A DNA stretch of 64,000 nucleotides from the NCBI RefSeq assembly GCF_030700285.1, contig NZ_JAUYZJ010000001.1:186001-250000 (forward strand), written 5' to 3'. This document shows, one piece after another, positions 1 to 6,626 of the stretch; the stretch's first letter is position 1, and each line of letters opens with the position of its first letter. A program made the translations under genes and the position numbers. The notes under the pieces are model-generated. The model did no database searches. It was not told where the DNA came from and worked only from the letters and a program-made list of their open reading frames with translations. Source of the DNA: Methylobacterium sp. NEAU K (GTDB taxonomy: Bacteria > Pseudomonadota > Alphaproteobacteria > Rhizobiales > Beijerinckiaceae).

Positions 1-2
1 CG

Positions 3-638
3 CTCTTGGCCGGTCTCTGCGTCGCGCTGGCCGCGGCGGTGGCGGCCGCCTTCGCCTTCGTGCGCGTCTGGCGCGAGGGCGCGCGCGGGCTCGGGGCCGC
101 GCTCGCCGGGCTGGTCCTCGCGCTCGCCGTCCTGGGCTACCCGGCTTATATCGGGCTGCGCGGCCTGCGCCTTCCGGTCCTGTCGGACGTCACCACCGAC
201 ATCGACAATCCGCCCGCCTTCTCGCGCTCCCGCGCCGCCTTCGCGACCCGTGGCGGGCGCTACCCGCCCGATCCCGGCGCCGCGATCCGTGAGCGCCAGC
301 GCGGTGCCTATCCGCAGATTGCACCGCTGACCCTGGATATCGGCGCCGACGAGGCATTCGAGCTCGCCCGCAAGGCGGCCCTCAACCGGCACTGGCAGAT
401 CGTCGAGGCGATCCGTCCGGGCGGACGGACCGGCAACGGCCGGATCGAGGCGGTAGCGCGCGGCCTGATCCTCAACTTGCCCGACGACTTGACGGTGCGG
501 ATCCGCCCCCGGGCCGATGGGGCTAGGATCGACGTGCGCTCGGCCTCGCGGCTGGGCGGCCGCGACTTCGGCAGCAATGCCGACCGCATCCGCGCCTATC
601 TCGACGACGTCGCCAACCTGGCGCTGGCGGTAAAATAG
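3..638 (+). CDS. DUF1499 domain membrane protein, 5' partial
   Basis: The frame is open to the left edge, so the N-terminus lies outside the window; the first possible start here is a TTG at position 6. The visible part has two hydrophobic segments (about residues 1-20 and 30-52, ending in GYPAYIGLRG). A soluble DUF1499 domain follows, with the typical VTTDIDNPP motif and a C-terminal YLDDVANLAL. The function of DUF1499 is unknown; membrane-anchored members are common in Rhizobiales. The gene ends about 100 bp before the convergent hydrolase gene, and no clear terminator hairpin lies between them. Confidence 0.8.
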   Translation, partial: LLAGLCVALAAAVAAAFAFVRVWREGARGLGAALAGLVLALAVLGYPAYIGLRGLRLPVLSDVTTDIDNPPAFSRSRAAFATRGGRYPPDPGAAIRERQRGAYPQIAPLTLDIGADEAFELARKAALNRHWQIVEAIRPGGRTGNGRIEAVARGLILNLPDDLTVRIRPRADGARIDVRSASRLGGRDFGSNADRIRAYLDDVANLALAVK

Positions 639-734
639 CCGGATCGGCGGCCGCGACACCGGTTCGAGTGTGAGCGGGATCGGGGCAGCCGGTTTTCGAA
701 ATCGATGTCCGGTTACAAGGGCTTGGTGGATGCT

Positions 735-1655
735 CTAGGCGGGCGCGTAGGTGCCGCTGAGGGTCGGCGGCCCCTCGCTCGCGACGAGCCCGCGCCCGAC
801 GAGATCCTCAAGGTGTGCGAGGACCGACAGTGCGGCCGCGCCCTTCAGGCGCGGGTCGATCCCCTGGTAGATCCCCGCGACGATCTCCGGGATGCGTGCA
901 TCCCCGGCGGAGAGCCGGGCCCGGATCGCGGCCTCTCGCTGGCGGCGATGGCCGACGAGGCCGCGGACGAAGCGCGCGGGTTCGCGCACCGGGCCGCCAT
1001 GTCCAGGCCAGTAGGTCGTCTCAGGGCGACCGCGCAGCTTGTCGAGCGATGCCATGTAGGCCTGCATCGCTCCGTCCGGAGGCGCGACGATCGTGGTGGA
1101 CCAAGCCATGACGTGGTCGCCCGAGAACAGCGCCTGCGCCTCAGGCAGCGCGAAGGCGAGGTGGTTCATCGTGTGGCCGGGGGTCTCCACAGCCACGAGC
1201 GTCCAGCCCGGCCCGGCGACCGTATCGTTCTCCGCCGTCACGCGGTCGGGAGCATGGGCGCGGTCGGCGCTGGCGTCGAGAATCGCGACTTCGGCCGCCG
1301 CCAGCGCGCGCGCAGGCCGGTGCGGAGCGCAGCCGACGATCGGCGCGCCGGTGCGGGCTGCCAGGAGCCGCGCGCCGGGCGAATGGTCCCGGTGTGTGTG
1401 GGTGACCACGATGGCCTCGACGTGCTCGCCGGCGAGATCGGCGAGCAACGCCTCGACGTGGGAGATGTCGTCCGGGCCGGGATCGATCACCGCGACGCGG
1501 TCGCGGCCGACCACATATGTGCAGGTGCCGCTCGCCGTGAAGGGGCCGCCATTCGGCGCAACCCGGCGGCGGATCAGGGGCGCCACCGTCTCCAGGAACC
1601 CGGCCTGCGGCATCGTCGGCTCGAAGGCCGGCCCGCTCTCGTTCCCAGCCGCCAT
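735..1655 (-). CDS. MBL-fold metallo-hydrolase (LACTB2-like)
   Basis: A protein of 306 residues with the metallo-beta-lactamase fold. It has the metal-binding THTHRDHSPG motif near residue 85, TPGHTMNH near 165, SGDHVM near 185 and WPGHGGP near 220. The last ~80 residues look like the winged-helix extension of the LACTB2/beta-lactamase-like 2 family. A hydrolase with a two-metal (usually zinc) site is expected; the substrate cannot be told. The ATG at 1655 was chosen because the longer frame to 1706 adds a poorly coding stretch and the family begins near MAAGNES. It converges on the DUF1499 gene and is transcribed alone. Confidence 0.82.
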   Translation of the reverse strand: MAAGNESGPAFEPTMPQAGFLETVAPLIRRRVAPNGGPFTASGTCTYVVGRDRVAVIDPGPDDISHVEALLADLAGEHVEAIVVTHTHRDHSPGARLLAARTGAPIVGCAPHRPARALAAAEVAILDASADRAHAPDRVTAENDTVAGPGWTLVAVETPGHTMNHLAFALPEAQALFSGDHVMAWSTTIVAPPDGAMQAYMASLDKLRGRPETTYWPGHGGPVREPARFVRGLVGHRRQREAAIRARLSAGDARIPEIVAGIYQGIDPRLKGAAALSVLAHLEDLVGRGLVASEGPPTLSGTYAPA

Positions 1656-2064
1656 CAGCACCCCGTGCAACACCGCCGACGCTACTAAGCAGACTTGCCG
1701 AGGCAAGCCAATGCTTCGTCCGCCTATGAGTTTGGACTATTGCAGGTTCTCGACGCAGGACCCCGTCGTGAAGCCCCTGGAGTTCTGCCCGAATGCATTG
1801 CGATCGAGAGCAGATTTAAATCCCGACTTCGACACACACTCTTCAGTGGAACCGGAGGTCGCTTTTGGGAAGGATGCCCACGTCACGGCTCGGCGCCGGA
1901 TGGCCACCGGCCCGACAGACCTCGGGGCCTCGTCGGCGCGGGCTCGACGACCTGCAAGAACAGTTTACCGCCGAACGGACGCGTCTGCGCGACTGTGCCT
2001 TCGCCACGTAGAATTCAGGACGGGACCAGGCCCGGAGGCCGCCGATCCCGTCTAGCTGGGTCTC
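1656..2064. other. Intergenic stretch without a recognisable gene
   Basis: About 400 bp between the hydrolase start and the 58-aa stress gene. A short palindrome (CTTGCC-GA-GGCAAG) lies at about 1694-1707. One stretch near 1950-2010 reads LDDLQEQFTAERTRLRDC in one plus frame, which looks like residual coding sequence, but there is no start or family match. The hydrolase promoter should lie at the left end. Confidence 0.4.
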
Positions 2065-2241
2065 TCAGCCGGCGCGGTTGGAACGTCCGGCACGCACGCG
2101 GACCGGGACCGGAGCGGGCATCACCCCGAGCCCGAGGGCCGCGGCCCGCGCGGCGTCAGCGGCGCCATCGACGATTTCCGCCACACGCGCCGCCAATGCG
2201 GCGGCCTTGGATCGAATGGCTCTCTTGGCAGCTTGCAGCAT
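2065..2241 (-). CDS. Small Ala/Arg-rich protein, 58 aa, stress-promoter driven
   Basis: A short frame from ATG at 2241 to TGA at 2065. It encodes an N-terminal amphipathic-looking helix ([20 protein letters not shown]), an acidic patch ([10 protein letters not shown]) and a basic proline/valine tail. I recognise no family. The case for it being real is its promoter: a perfect EcfG-type element (2277-2301, minus strand) ends 36 bp upstream of the ATG. Codon use also has the G/C-rich third position seen in neighbouring genes. It is divergent from the DUF1328 gene, which has its own EcfG element, so the pair resembles a two-gene stress module. Function unknown. Confidence 0.55.
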   Translation of the reverse strand: MLQAAKRAIRSKAAALAARVAEIVDGAADAARAAALGLGVMPAPVPVRVRAGRSNRAG

Positions 2242-2276
2242 CTCGTATCCCGCCTCGGACCTACGACCTATCTTCG

Positions 2277-2301
2277 AACGCTATCGTCTTCGTCCCGTTC
2301 C
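2277..2301 (-). promoter_or_regulatory. EcfG-type promoter for the 58-aa gene
   Basis: On the minus strand GGAAC (2301-2297) is followed by exactly 16 bp and CGTT (2280-2277). This is the general-stress sigma factor consensus of alphaproteobacteria. Transcription should start near 2270, about 30 nt before the ATG at 2241. Confidence 0.75.
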
Positions 2302-2364
2302 GTCACGCATCGTCGCGGCCGGATCGATCGGCCAAACGAACGTTGCGTCCGCTGCCAAGTGCGC

Positions 2365-2389
2365 GGAACCGTAGCCAAACCTTGGCGTT
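2365..2389 (+). promoter_or_regulatory. EcfG-type promoter for the DUF1328 gene
   Basis: GGAAC at 2365-2369, 16 bp, CGTT at 2386-2389: a perfect match to the EcfG consensus. The ATG of the DUF1328 gene is 57 bp further on. Confidence 0.8.
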
Positions 2390-2445
2390 TTCGTGTTCAG
2401 AACGACGCGGCCCGGCCGCGCCGGTATTTTCGAAGGATACGCACA

Positions 2446-2622
2446 ATGCTCGGTTGGGCTGTAACTTTTCTCGTCGTCGCTCTGGTAGCCGCTCTGCTCG
2501 GCTTCGGCGGCATTGCCGGCACGGCAATGGAGGCTGCCAAGTTGGTGTTCTTCGTCGCGATCGTCCTGTTCGCGATCTCGGCCGTCGTCGGCTTGATGCG
2601 CGGCCGCTCGCCGACCCTATAG
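2446..2622 (+). CDS. DUF1328 small membrane protein (YtjA family)
   Basis: A protein of 58 residues that begins [20 protein letters not shown] and carries GGIAGTA, then a second hydrophobic segment [15 protein letters not shown] and a basic tail. This is the whole DUF1328/YtjA pattern: two membrane helices joined by a glycine-rich turn. Family members are small inner-membrane proteins often induced by stress; the molecular role is unknown. The ATG at 2446 has GAAGG ten bases upstream. An EcfG promoter precedes it and a strong hairpin terminator follows, so it is a monocistronic stress gene. Confidence 0.9.
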   Translation: MLGWAVTFLVVALVAALLGFGGIAGTAMEAAKLVFFVAIVLFAISAVVGLMRGRSPTL

Positions 2623-2673
2623 ACCTTCTCGTGGACGCTGGCCCTCGCGCCGAGCTGACGATGAGATAGGTTG

Positions 2674-2700
2674 AAGCCGCCGCGCCTGCGCGGCGGCTTT
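2674..2700 (+). terminator. Rho-independent terminator after DUF1328 gene
   Basis: A GC-rich stem (AAGCCGCCGCG pairing with CGCGGCGGCTT) around a 3-5 nt loop, ending in TTT. It sits 50 bp beyond the stop codon. Confidence 0.75.
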
Positions 2701-2759
2701 CATCGTCCTGGGCGCATGCGGCGCGCCGAATAGCGGCGCGCGGAATTGCGGCCGTCAGT

Positions 2760-3047
2760 TCAGGCCTTCCCGCGATCCCCGTCGTCGAGCTTTGCGATGA
2801 GTTCGGCAAAACGGTCCGGAACCGGCTCCAGGGCGACCATGTCATACATCGTACGCAACTGGACGGCGAGGCGGTTGCGGGTGTGCTCGCTCAGCCCACC
2901 CCGCAAGGCGGGCCGGCTGGCCGCGTTCGAGACGACTGCGCGTCGGGTTTCGTCGGGCACACTCTGGGTATGGGATGACCGATCCGCAGCAGTTGCGGCA
3001 CGCGGGTCTCCCGTGCGGAGATCCGCCTCCTTTCCTTGGTCCACCAT
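2760..3047 (-). CDS. nepR: NepR family anti-sigma factor
   Basis: A protein of 95 residues. The C-terminal half, LSEHTRNRLAVQLRTMYDM followed by VALEPVPDRFAELIAKLDD, is the conserved NepR core of two helices that grip sigma-EcfG or the sigma-like domain of PhyR. The N-terminal ~45 residues are variable. NepR holds EcfG inactive until phosphorylated PhyR takes its place. The ATG at 3047 has an AAGGGG ribosome site 6-7 nt upstream. It is divergent from phyR across 232 bp with an EcfG promoter facing each way. I see no ecfG gene beside the pair, so the sigma factor must be encoded elsewhere. Confidence 0.9.
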   Translation of the reverse strand: MVDQGKEADLRTGDPRAATAADRSSHTQSVPDETRRAVVSNAASRPALRGGLSEHTRNRLAVQLRTMYDMVALEPVPDRFAELIAKLDDGDRGKA

Positions 3048-3121
3048 CCAACGCCCCTTGTTGCCGAAGTCGGCGGGGCCGCATTGTGCTGCGGCTCGAC
3101 ATACGCCATGGCTGCGGCTGC

Positions 3122-3146
3122 AACGCCCGCCCGCCGGATCGGTTCC
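3122..3146 (-). promoter_or_regulatory. EcfG-type promoter for nepR
   Basis: Minus strand GGAAC (3146-3142), 16 bp, CGTT (3125-3122), perfect consensus. The predicted start is near 3115, leaving a leader of about 65-70 nt before nepR. It lies back to back with the phyR promoter, with only 9 bp between the two -35 elements. Confidence 0.82.
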
Positions 3147-3155
3147 GCTGGGGGC

Positions 3156-3180
3156 GGAACGGAGTGCCTGCCTCCGCGTT
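3156..3180 (+). promoter_or_regulatory. EcfG-type promoter for phyR
   Basis: GGAAC at 3156-3160, 16 bp, CGTT at 3177-3180, perfect consensus. The leader to the phyR ATG at 3280 would be about 90 nt. This implies positive autoregulation of phyR by the sigma factor it releases. Confidence 0.82.
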
Positions 3181-3279
3181 GGGCGGTAGGCTGCGCAGGA
3201 TATAAGCCGGCCCCGGCATGACCTCGGTCGAGGACCGTGGCATCGCGGCCGGGCAACACGGCGAGGCACAGGGGATCGA

Positions 3280-4083
3280 ATGTCGACATCGCAACTCGTG
3301 GTACAGCACCTGCCGTACCTGCGCCGCTACGCGCGGGCGCTCACGGGGAGCCAAGTGGCGGGCGACGCCTACGTCGCCGCCACCCTGGAGACCCTCGTCA
3401 ACGAGCCGGATACGCTCGGCCGCAGCGCCAACATCAAGGCCGATTTGTTCCGGGTCTTCACGCGGATCTGGAACTCTCTTTCGGTGAACGGCCGCAGCGA
3501 GCAGGTGCAGCACGACCTCCCCGCTGAGGTTCGCCTCGGCCAGATCACCCCGCTGCCCCGGCAGGCATTCCTGCTCTCCTGCCTCGAGGGCTTCTCCGAG
3601 GAGGACGCCGCCATCATCCTCGGCGTCGACGTCTCCGAGGTGCGCGACCTCGTCGACGAGGCCGGCCGCGAACTCGCCGCCGACATGGCCACCGAAATCC
3701 TCATCATCGAGGACGAGCCGCTGATCGCCATGGATCTCGAGGCGCTGGTCGAAGGGCTTGGCCACAACGTCATCGGGGTGGCCCGGACCCGCACCGAGGC
3801 GATCAAGATCGCCGGCGAGGGCAAGCGGCCGGGCCTGATCCTGGCCGACATCCAGCTCGCCGACGGATCCTCCGGCCTCGACGCCGTAAACGACCTCCTG
3901 AAGACCTTCGAGGTGCCGGTCATCTTCATCACCGCCTATCCGGAGCGATTCCTCACGGGCGAGCGGCCCGAGCCGGCCTTCCTCATCGCCAAGCCGTTCC
4001 AGCCGGCGAACGTCTCGGCGGTGATCAGCCAGGCGCTGTTCTTCCAGCAGACGGCGCGTCGCCGGGAAGCCAAGACGGCCTGA
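3280..4083 (+). CDS. phyR: PhyR, general stress response anti-anti-sigma regulator
   Basis: A protein of 267 residues. Residues 1-130 form a sigma-like domain: LPYLRRYARALTG as the sigma2-like part, and an LPRQAFLLSCLEGFSEEDAA helix pair as the sigma4-like part. Residues 138-255 are a response-regulator receiver with acidic pocket EDE (144-146), phospho-acceptor D190 in LILADIQLADG, and the lysine of AKPF. This reversed order, output before receiver, is specific to PhyR. On phosphorylation the sigma-like domain binds NepR and frees EcfG. Length and D190 agree with the Methylobacterium protein. It is preceded by an EcfG promoter and followed by a strong terminator. Confidence 0.97.
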   Translation: MSTSQLVVQHLPYLRRYARALTGSQVAGDAYVAATLETLVNEPDTLGRSANIKADLFRVFTRIWNSLSVNGRSEQVQHDLPAEVRLGQITPLPRQAFLLSCLEGFSEEDAAIILGVDVSEVRDLVDEAGRELAADMATEILIIEDEPLIAMDLEALVEGLGHNVIGVARTRTEAIKIAGEGKRPGLILADIQLADGSSGLDAVNDLLKTFEVPVIFITAYPERFLTGERPEPAFLIAKPFQPANVSAVISQALFFQQTARRREAKTA

Positions 4084-4154
4084 CCCTCACGGCCCTTGAA
4101 CCCGCGCGAGGCCGCAGCGGTTCGCCGCGCCGGTGTCCCCCATCGGATCCTGAT

Positions 4155-4182
4155 AAAGCCCCGGCGCGAGCCGGGGCTTTTT
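4155..4182 (+). terminator. Rho-independent terminator of phyR
   Basis: Stem AAAGCCCCGG / CCGGGGCTTT with a 6-nt loop and a run of T, about 70 bp past the phyR stop. Confidence 0.85.
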
Positions 4183-4210
4183 GTTATTCGCCGCGCGAGC
4201 CGACGGGCAC

Positions 4211-4242
4211 AAAAAAACGGGCCGGAGAAGGCTCCAGCCCGT
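4211..4242 (-). terminator. Terminator of the putative sRNA
   Basis: Read on the minus strand: a 10-11 bp stem with a CCTT loop, followed by seven T. It points away from phyR and has no protein gene in front of it on that strand. Confidence 0.8.
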
Positions 4243-4300
4243 CGCGAAGGTTCCGGCCGATGCACAAGGGGAATGCGGGGAGGACCAGATGGCCGGGTGA
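4211..4300 (-). ncRNA. Putative EcfG-dependent small RNA, about 90 nt
   Basis: No credible protein frame lies here, yet the minus strand has a complete transcription unit. A perfect EcfG promoter (4307-4331) is followed after about 65 nt by a textbook terminator (4211-4242): stem ACGGGC-GGAG / CTCC-GCCCGT with seven T. The expected transcript runs from about 4300 to 4211. Its 5' half is unpaired-looking and pyrimidine-rich, with GGTCCTCCCCGCATTCCCC. It includes the anti-Shine-Dalgarno string CCTCC, as in many alphaproteobacterial trans-acting sRNAs. It converges on phyR. The role as a stress-induced translational repressor is inference. Confidence 0.6.
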
Positions 4301-4306
4301 TCAGAG

Positions 4307-4331
4307 AACGGCCGCCGTCCCCCGAGGTTCC
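4307..4331 (-). promoter_or_regulatory. EcfG-type promoter of the putative sRNA
   Basis: Minus strand GGAAC (4331-4327), 16 bp, CGTT (4310-4307), perfect consensus. The transcription start is expected near 4300. Confidence 0.72.
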
Positions 4332-4460
4332 AGAAAATGCGCTTTTTCGGCGAACGTGACTTTTGGGACACGGGACGGTTGTGGACGACGCGGGTGCACC
4401 ACCGCACGGACCGCCGAGCGTTTCATGAATACTCGGATGAATCAAAGGCGGGATAGTTTA

Positions 4461-4485
4461 GGAACCTGCGATTGCAGTGCGCGTT
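4461..4485 (+). promoter_or_regulatory. EcfG-type promoter for the 124-aa secreted protein
   Basis: GGAAC at 4461-4465, 16 bp, CGTT at 4482-4485, perfect consensus. The ATG at 4527 is 41 bp beyond the -10 element. Confidence 0.8.
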
Positions 4486-4526
4486 GTCGGGATATCCTGT
4501 CAAGCTCTCGCAACGAGGTCGGGGCT

Positions 4527-4901
4527 ATGCTGAGGTCTGGTTTCATTCTGGGTCTGAGTGCTCCCGCCGCGTTTCTGACAATTCTCGTTCAGCCGGTCGT
4601 TCGGGAAACGGCCGATCATTGGACACCCCCGGTGATCACGGCCACTCCGGCGATGCAGGTGCCGCTGCCGGGCATGCGGCCGGTCTCTCTGGCCTTGAGC
4701 CCGACCCGCGTCGCTGGCGTTCAGCGCGCAGAAAGCCGTCCGGTCCCGGTCACCGACGAGGCGCAGGAACTCGGGATTCAACCGATCCTAAAGCAGCCGC
4801 AGACGCCCCGCCGCGCGGTCCGCGAAGGCTGCGAGACGGCGCTTAGCTCGCTCGTCGGGCCAGAAGCGCGGCGCATGACTCCCGGCCGCTGCATTTCCTG
4901 A
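4527..4901 (+). CDS. Secreted or membrane-anchored stress protein, 124 aa, unknown family
   Basis: Begins MLRSGFILGLSAPAAFLTIL, an uncleaved signal or N-terminal anchor. A proline-rich periplasmic region and a C-terminal motif with two cysteines (REGCETALSSLVGPEARRM and PGRCIS) follow. The final segment resembles conserved hypothetical proteins of Methylobacterium, but I cannot assign a function. The ATG at 4527 was chosen because it follows GAGGTCGGGG and lies just after an EcfG promoter. The longer upstream frame is not coding-like. It converges on the KGG gene through a shared bidirectional terminator. Confidence 0.7.
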   Translation: MLRSGFILGLSAPAAFLTILVQPVVRETADHWTPPVITATPAMQVPLPGMRPVSLALSPTRVAGVQRAESRPVPVTDEAQELGIQPILKQPQTPRRAVREGCETALSSLVGPEARRMTPGRCIS

Positions 4902-4919
4902 TCCCGGATTTGATAACGA

Positions 4920-4968
4920 CCCGACAGCAAAAGGCCCCGCCGATGAAGCGGGGCCTTTTGCTGTCGGG
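4920..4968. terminator. Bidirectional terminator with a perfect 21-bp inverted repeat
   Basis: Arms 4920-4940 and 4948-4968 are perfectly complementary over 21 bp around a 7-nt loop. The core GGCCCCGC/GCGGGGCC is flanked by AAAA and TTTT. It therefore works as an intrinsic terminator in both directions, for the 124-aa gene on the left and the KGG gene on the right. Confidence 0.85.
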
Positions 4969-5040
4969 ACCTTGCTACAAATACGAACGGCGCCGGTTCG
5001 ATGACGCGGCGCCGCTACGCAACTCGCTCGTCGTGGCGCG

Positions 5041-5229
5041 TCACTCGGCTCGGCCGGTCCCCGTGGACTGGCCGCCCTTCCGCCCGGCGGACGAGGCCAA
5101 CTCGCGATCCTGCGAGAACGAGCGCTTCTCAGCCGGCACGCTGCGTCCGCCCTTGCTGGCGATCTCGCGCTGCCGCTCCAGATCCATCGAGGCAAAGCCC
5201 CGCTTCGAGGTCGAATTTCCGGATGCCAT
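5041..5229 (-). CDS. KGG-repeat stress protein (GsiB/Con-10-like)
   Basis: A 62-aa hydrophilic protein starting MASGNSTSKRGFASMDLERQ. Two repeats follow: EIASKGGRSVPAEKRSFSQDRELA and SAGRKGGQ. The KGG motif with the preceding REIASKGG pattern is the general-stress KGG domain found in GsiB-type and Con-10-type proteins, which are small, disordered and stress-induced. The ATG at 5229 follows an AGGAGGA ribosome site on the minus strand; an upstream GTG would add 11 residues. A near-consensus EcfG promoter lies at 5264-5288, which fits the family. Confidence 0.88.
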   Translation of the reverse strand: MASGNSTSKRGFASMDLERQREIASKGGRSVPAEKRSFSQDRELASSAGRKGGQSTGTGRAE

Positions 5230-5263
5230 CAGTTCCTCCTCAGGCTTCGCTTCACCCCGCAAT

Positions 5264-5288
5264 AACCTTCAGCAATAACCAAGGTTCC
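5264..5288 (-). promoter_or_regulatory. EcfG-type promoter (variant -10) for the KGG gene
   Basis: Minus strand GGAAC (5288-5284), 16 bp, GGTT (5267-5264). There is one mismatch, G for C, in the first -10 base. The predicted start is near 5257, about 28 nt before the ATG. Confidence 0.6.
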
Positions 5289-5479
5289 TGTGACGAGATA
5301 TGGCCAAGCTTCGCAAGGCTAAGCTTGGCGGCAACCGCGGTCTTGTCCACGGCGTTGATCGACGATCGACCTGGGTGCACCTCTCAGGGCGCCCGGCGCG
5401 ACGGGTGAAGCCTGTCGAAGTGTCGCCGGGGGCGCGGCGCGGAACGGCCGGCAGGGGCTTGGAAAGGGGATTTTTCGGA

Positions 5480-5680
5480 ATGACGAACCGCAACATGGTG
5501 AGGGACGGGGCCGGACCGGAGGTGAGGCCGAACACGCCGCCGCTGCCGCCGATGCCCGCGCCAGAGGGCTCACCGACGCCCACGACCCGCGACGAACCGG
5601 TCGACTCGCCGCACCTGAATGCCAGCCTGAAGCGTGAGGTGCCGGCGCCTGGGGAGCAGGGCCTGTCGACGAAGCGCTGA
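5480..5680 (+). CDS. Hypothetical proline-rich small protein
   Basis: A 66-aa protein, MTNRNMVRDGAGPEVRPNTP, then PPLPPMPAPEGSPTP, ending in a basic tail QGLSTKR. It has no membrane segment and no recognised domain. The ATG at 5480 follows GGAAAGGGG about 10 nt upstream. The open frame extends back to 5300, but that part is unlike coding sequence. It converges closely on the Sco-like gene. This could be a real small hypothetical or a chance frame. Confidence 0.45.
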   Translation: MTNRNMVRDGAGPEVRPNTPPLPPMPAPEGSPTPTTRDEPVDSPHLNASLKREVPAPGEQGLSTKR

Positions 5681-5692
5681 TCGGGGCCGAGG

Positions 5693-6574
5693 TCAGCCGG
5701 TGCGGGACCGCGTGAGCCGGGTCAGGCCGAGGACGAGCAGGCCGATCGCCAGGATGGTCACGAGTCCGGCCATCGTCAGGATCCGCTGGACGAGGGGCGT
5801 GTAGATGCCGCGTGCGGCATCGTAACCGTAGCAGAGCAGGGCGAGGCGATCCGTCAATCCCCCGATCCGGCCTTCGCCGGCCTCGGTGAGGGCGAAGCGG
5901 AGGTCCCGTCCGGTGATCGCCAGGGGTGACAGCACCCGGGCAACCCGCCCATCGGCGGCGAGCAGCATGGCCGCGGCAGGATGCGCGAAGCTGTCGGTGC
6001 CGGCGTCGTAGACCGCCGTGTAGCCCAGCGCGCCGGTGAGGCTCGCAAGAGCGGCCTCCGAGGCGATCAGCGCCTGTGGGCGAGGGCCGGCCGCGCGCTC
6101 TCCGAGCGTCTCCTCGAGCATGCGGCGTGCGGCCGCGGCATCGTCGCGGGGGTCGATTCCGACCAGAACCAGCGCGTAGTCGTCTGGGGCGAGGCCGGTC
6201 GCGGCCAGCGCATCGGCGGACATCGCCACCATCGGGTCGCATACGTTGCCGCAGGTGTAGTCCACTGGCAGCAGCAGGGCGGGGTGCCCGCCGAGTGCCT
6301 GCCCGAGCGTCGTCGCCCGTCCCGTCCGCGCGTCGGTGACGTCGAGACCCAGGGGAGCCCGGGCGCCAGACCGTGGGGCTGCCGCGACGCGGGCGAGGTC
6401 GGCCTGGACCAAGCGCGCGCTGGCCGGGCCGGCGGCCGGCAGGAGACAGCCCAGGAGGCCGCCCGAGAGCAGCGGCCCGCCGATGATCAGGCGCAGGACG
6501 GTACGGGCCGCGCCGGGTGTGGGGCTGGACAAGTGCTTGACGAACCGCATGGATGTGCGGGCCGGTCCGGCCAT
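5693..6574 (-). CDS. SCO1/SenC family protein
   Basis: A protein of about 293 residues. It has an N-terminal hydrophobic anchor (VLRLIIGGPLLSGGLLGCLLPA), the thioredoxin-like Sco domain with the copper-binding YTCGNVCDP (CxxxC) and the later histidine in DSFAHPAA. A C-terminal membrane helix (ILTMAGLVTILAIGLLVLGL) follows, an addition shared by some alphaproteobacterial Sco proteins. Sco proteins deliver copper to, or reduce, the CuA site of cytochrome oxidase in the periplasm. No oxidase genes are adjacent. Several in-frame ATG codons (6589, 6574, 6550) are possible, and none has a strong ribosome site. It is divergent from the cNMP-binding gene. Confidence 0.82.
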   Translation of the reverse strand: MAGPARTSMRFVKHLSSPTPGAARTVLRLIIGGPLLSGGLLGCLLPAAGPASARLVQADLARVAAAPRSGARAPLGLDVTDARTGRATTLGQALGGHPALLLPVDYTCGNVCDPMVAMSADALAATGLAPDDYALVLVGIDPRDDAAAARRMLEETLGERAAGPRPQALIASEAALASLTGALGYTAVYDAGTDSFAHPAAAMLLAADGRVARVLSPLAITGRDLRFALTEAGEGRIGGLTDRLALLCYGYDAARGIYTPLVQRILTMAGLVTILAIGLLVLGLTRLTRSRTG

Positions 6575-6626
6575 CCCAATGCCAGTCATGCCCGTGAGGG
6601 CGTCGAACCCGTCGCGGAGCCTGCGT

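Noticed and set aside
651-690. GGTTCGAG string suggestive of a tRNA T-loop
   Set aside because: No acceptor stem, anticodon arm or CCA could be folded around it.
1848-1872. GGAAC at 1848 in the long intergenic stretch
   Set aside because: No -10 element at the required spacing and no gene follows on that strand.
5440-5464. GGAAC upstream of the 66-aa gene at 5480
   Set aside because: After 16 bp the sequence reads GAAA, not CGTT, so no EcfG promoter was called.
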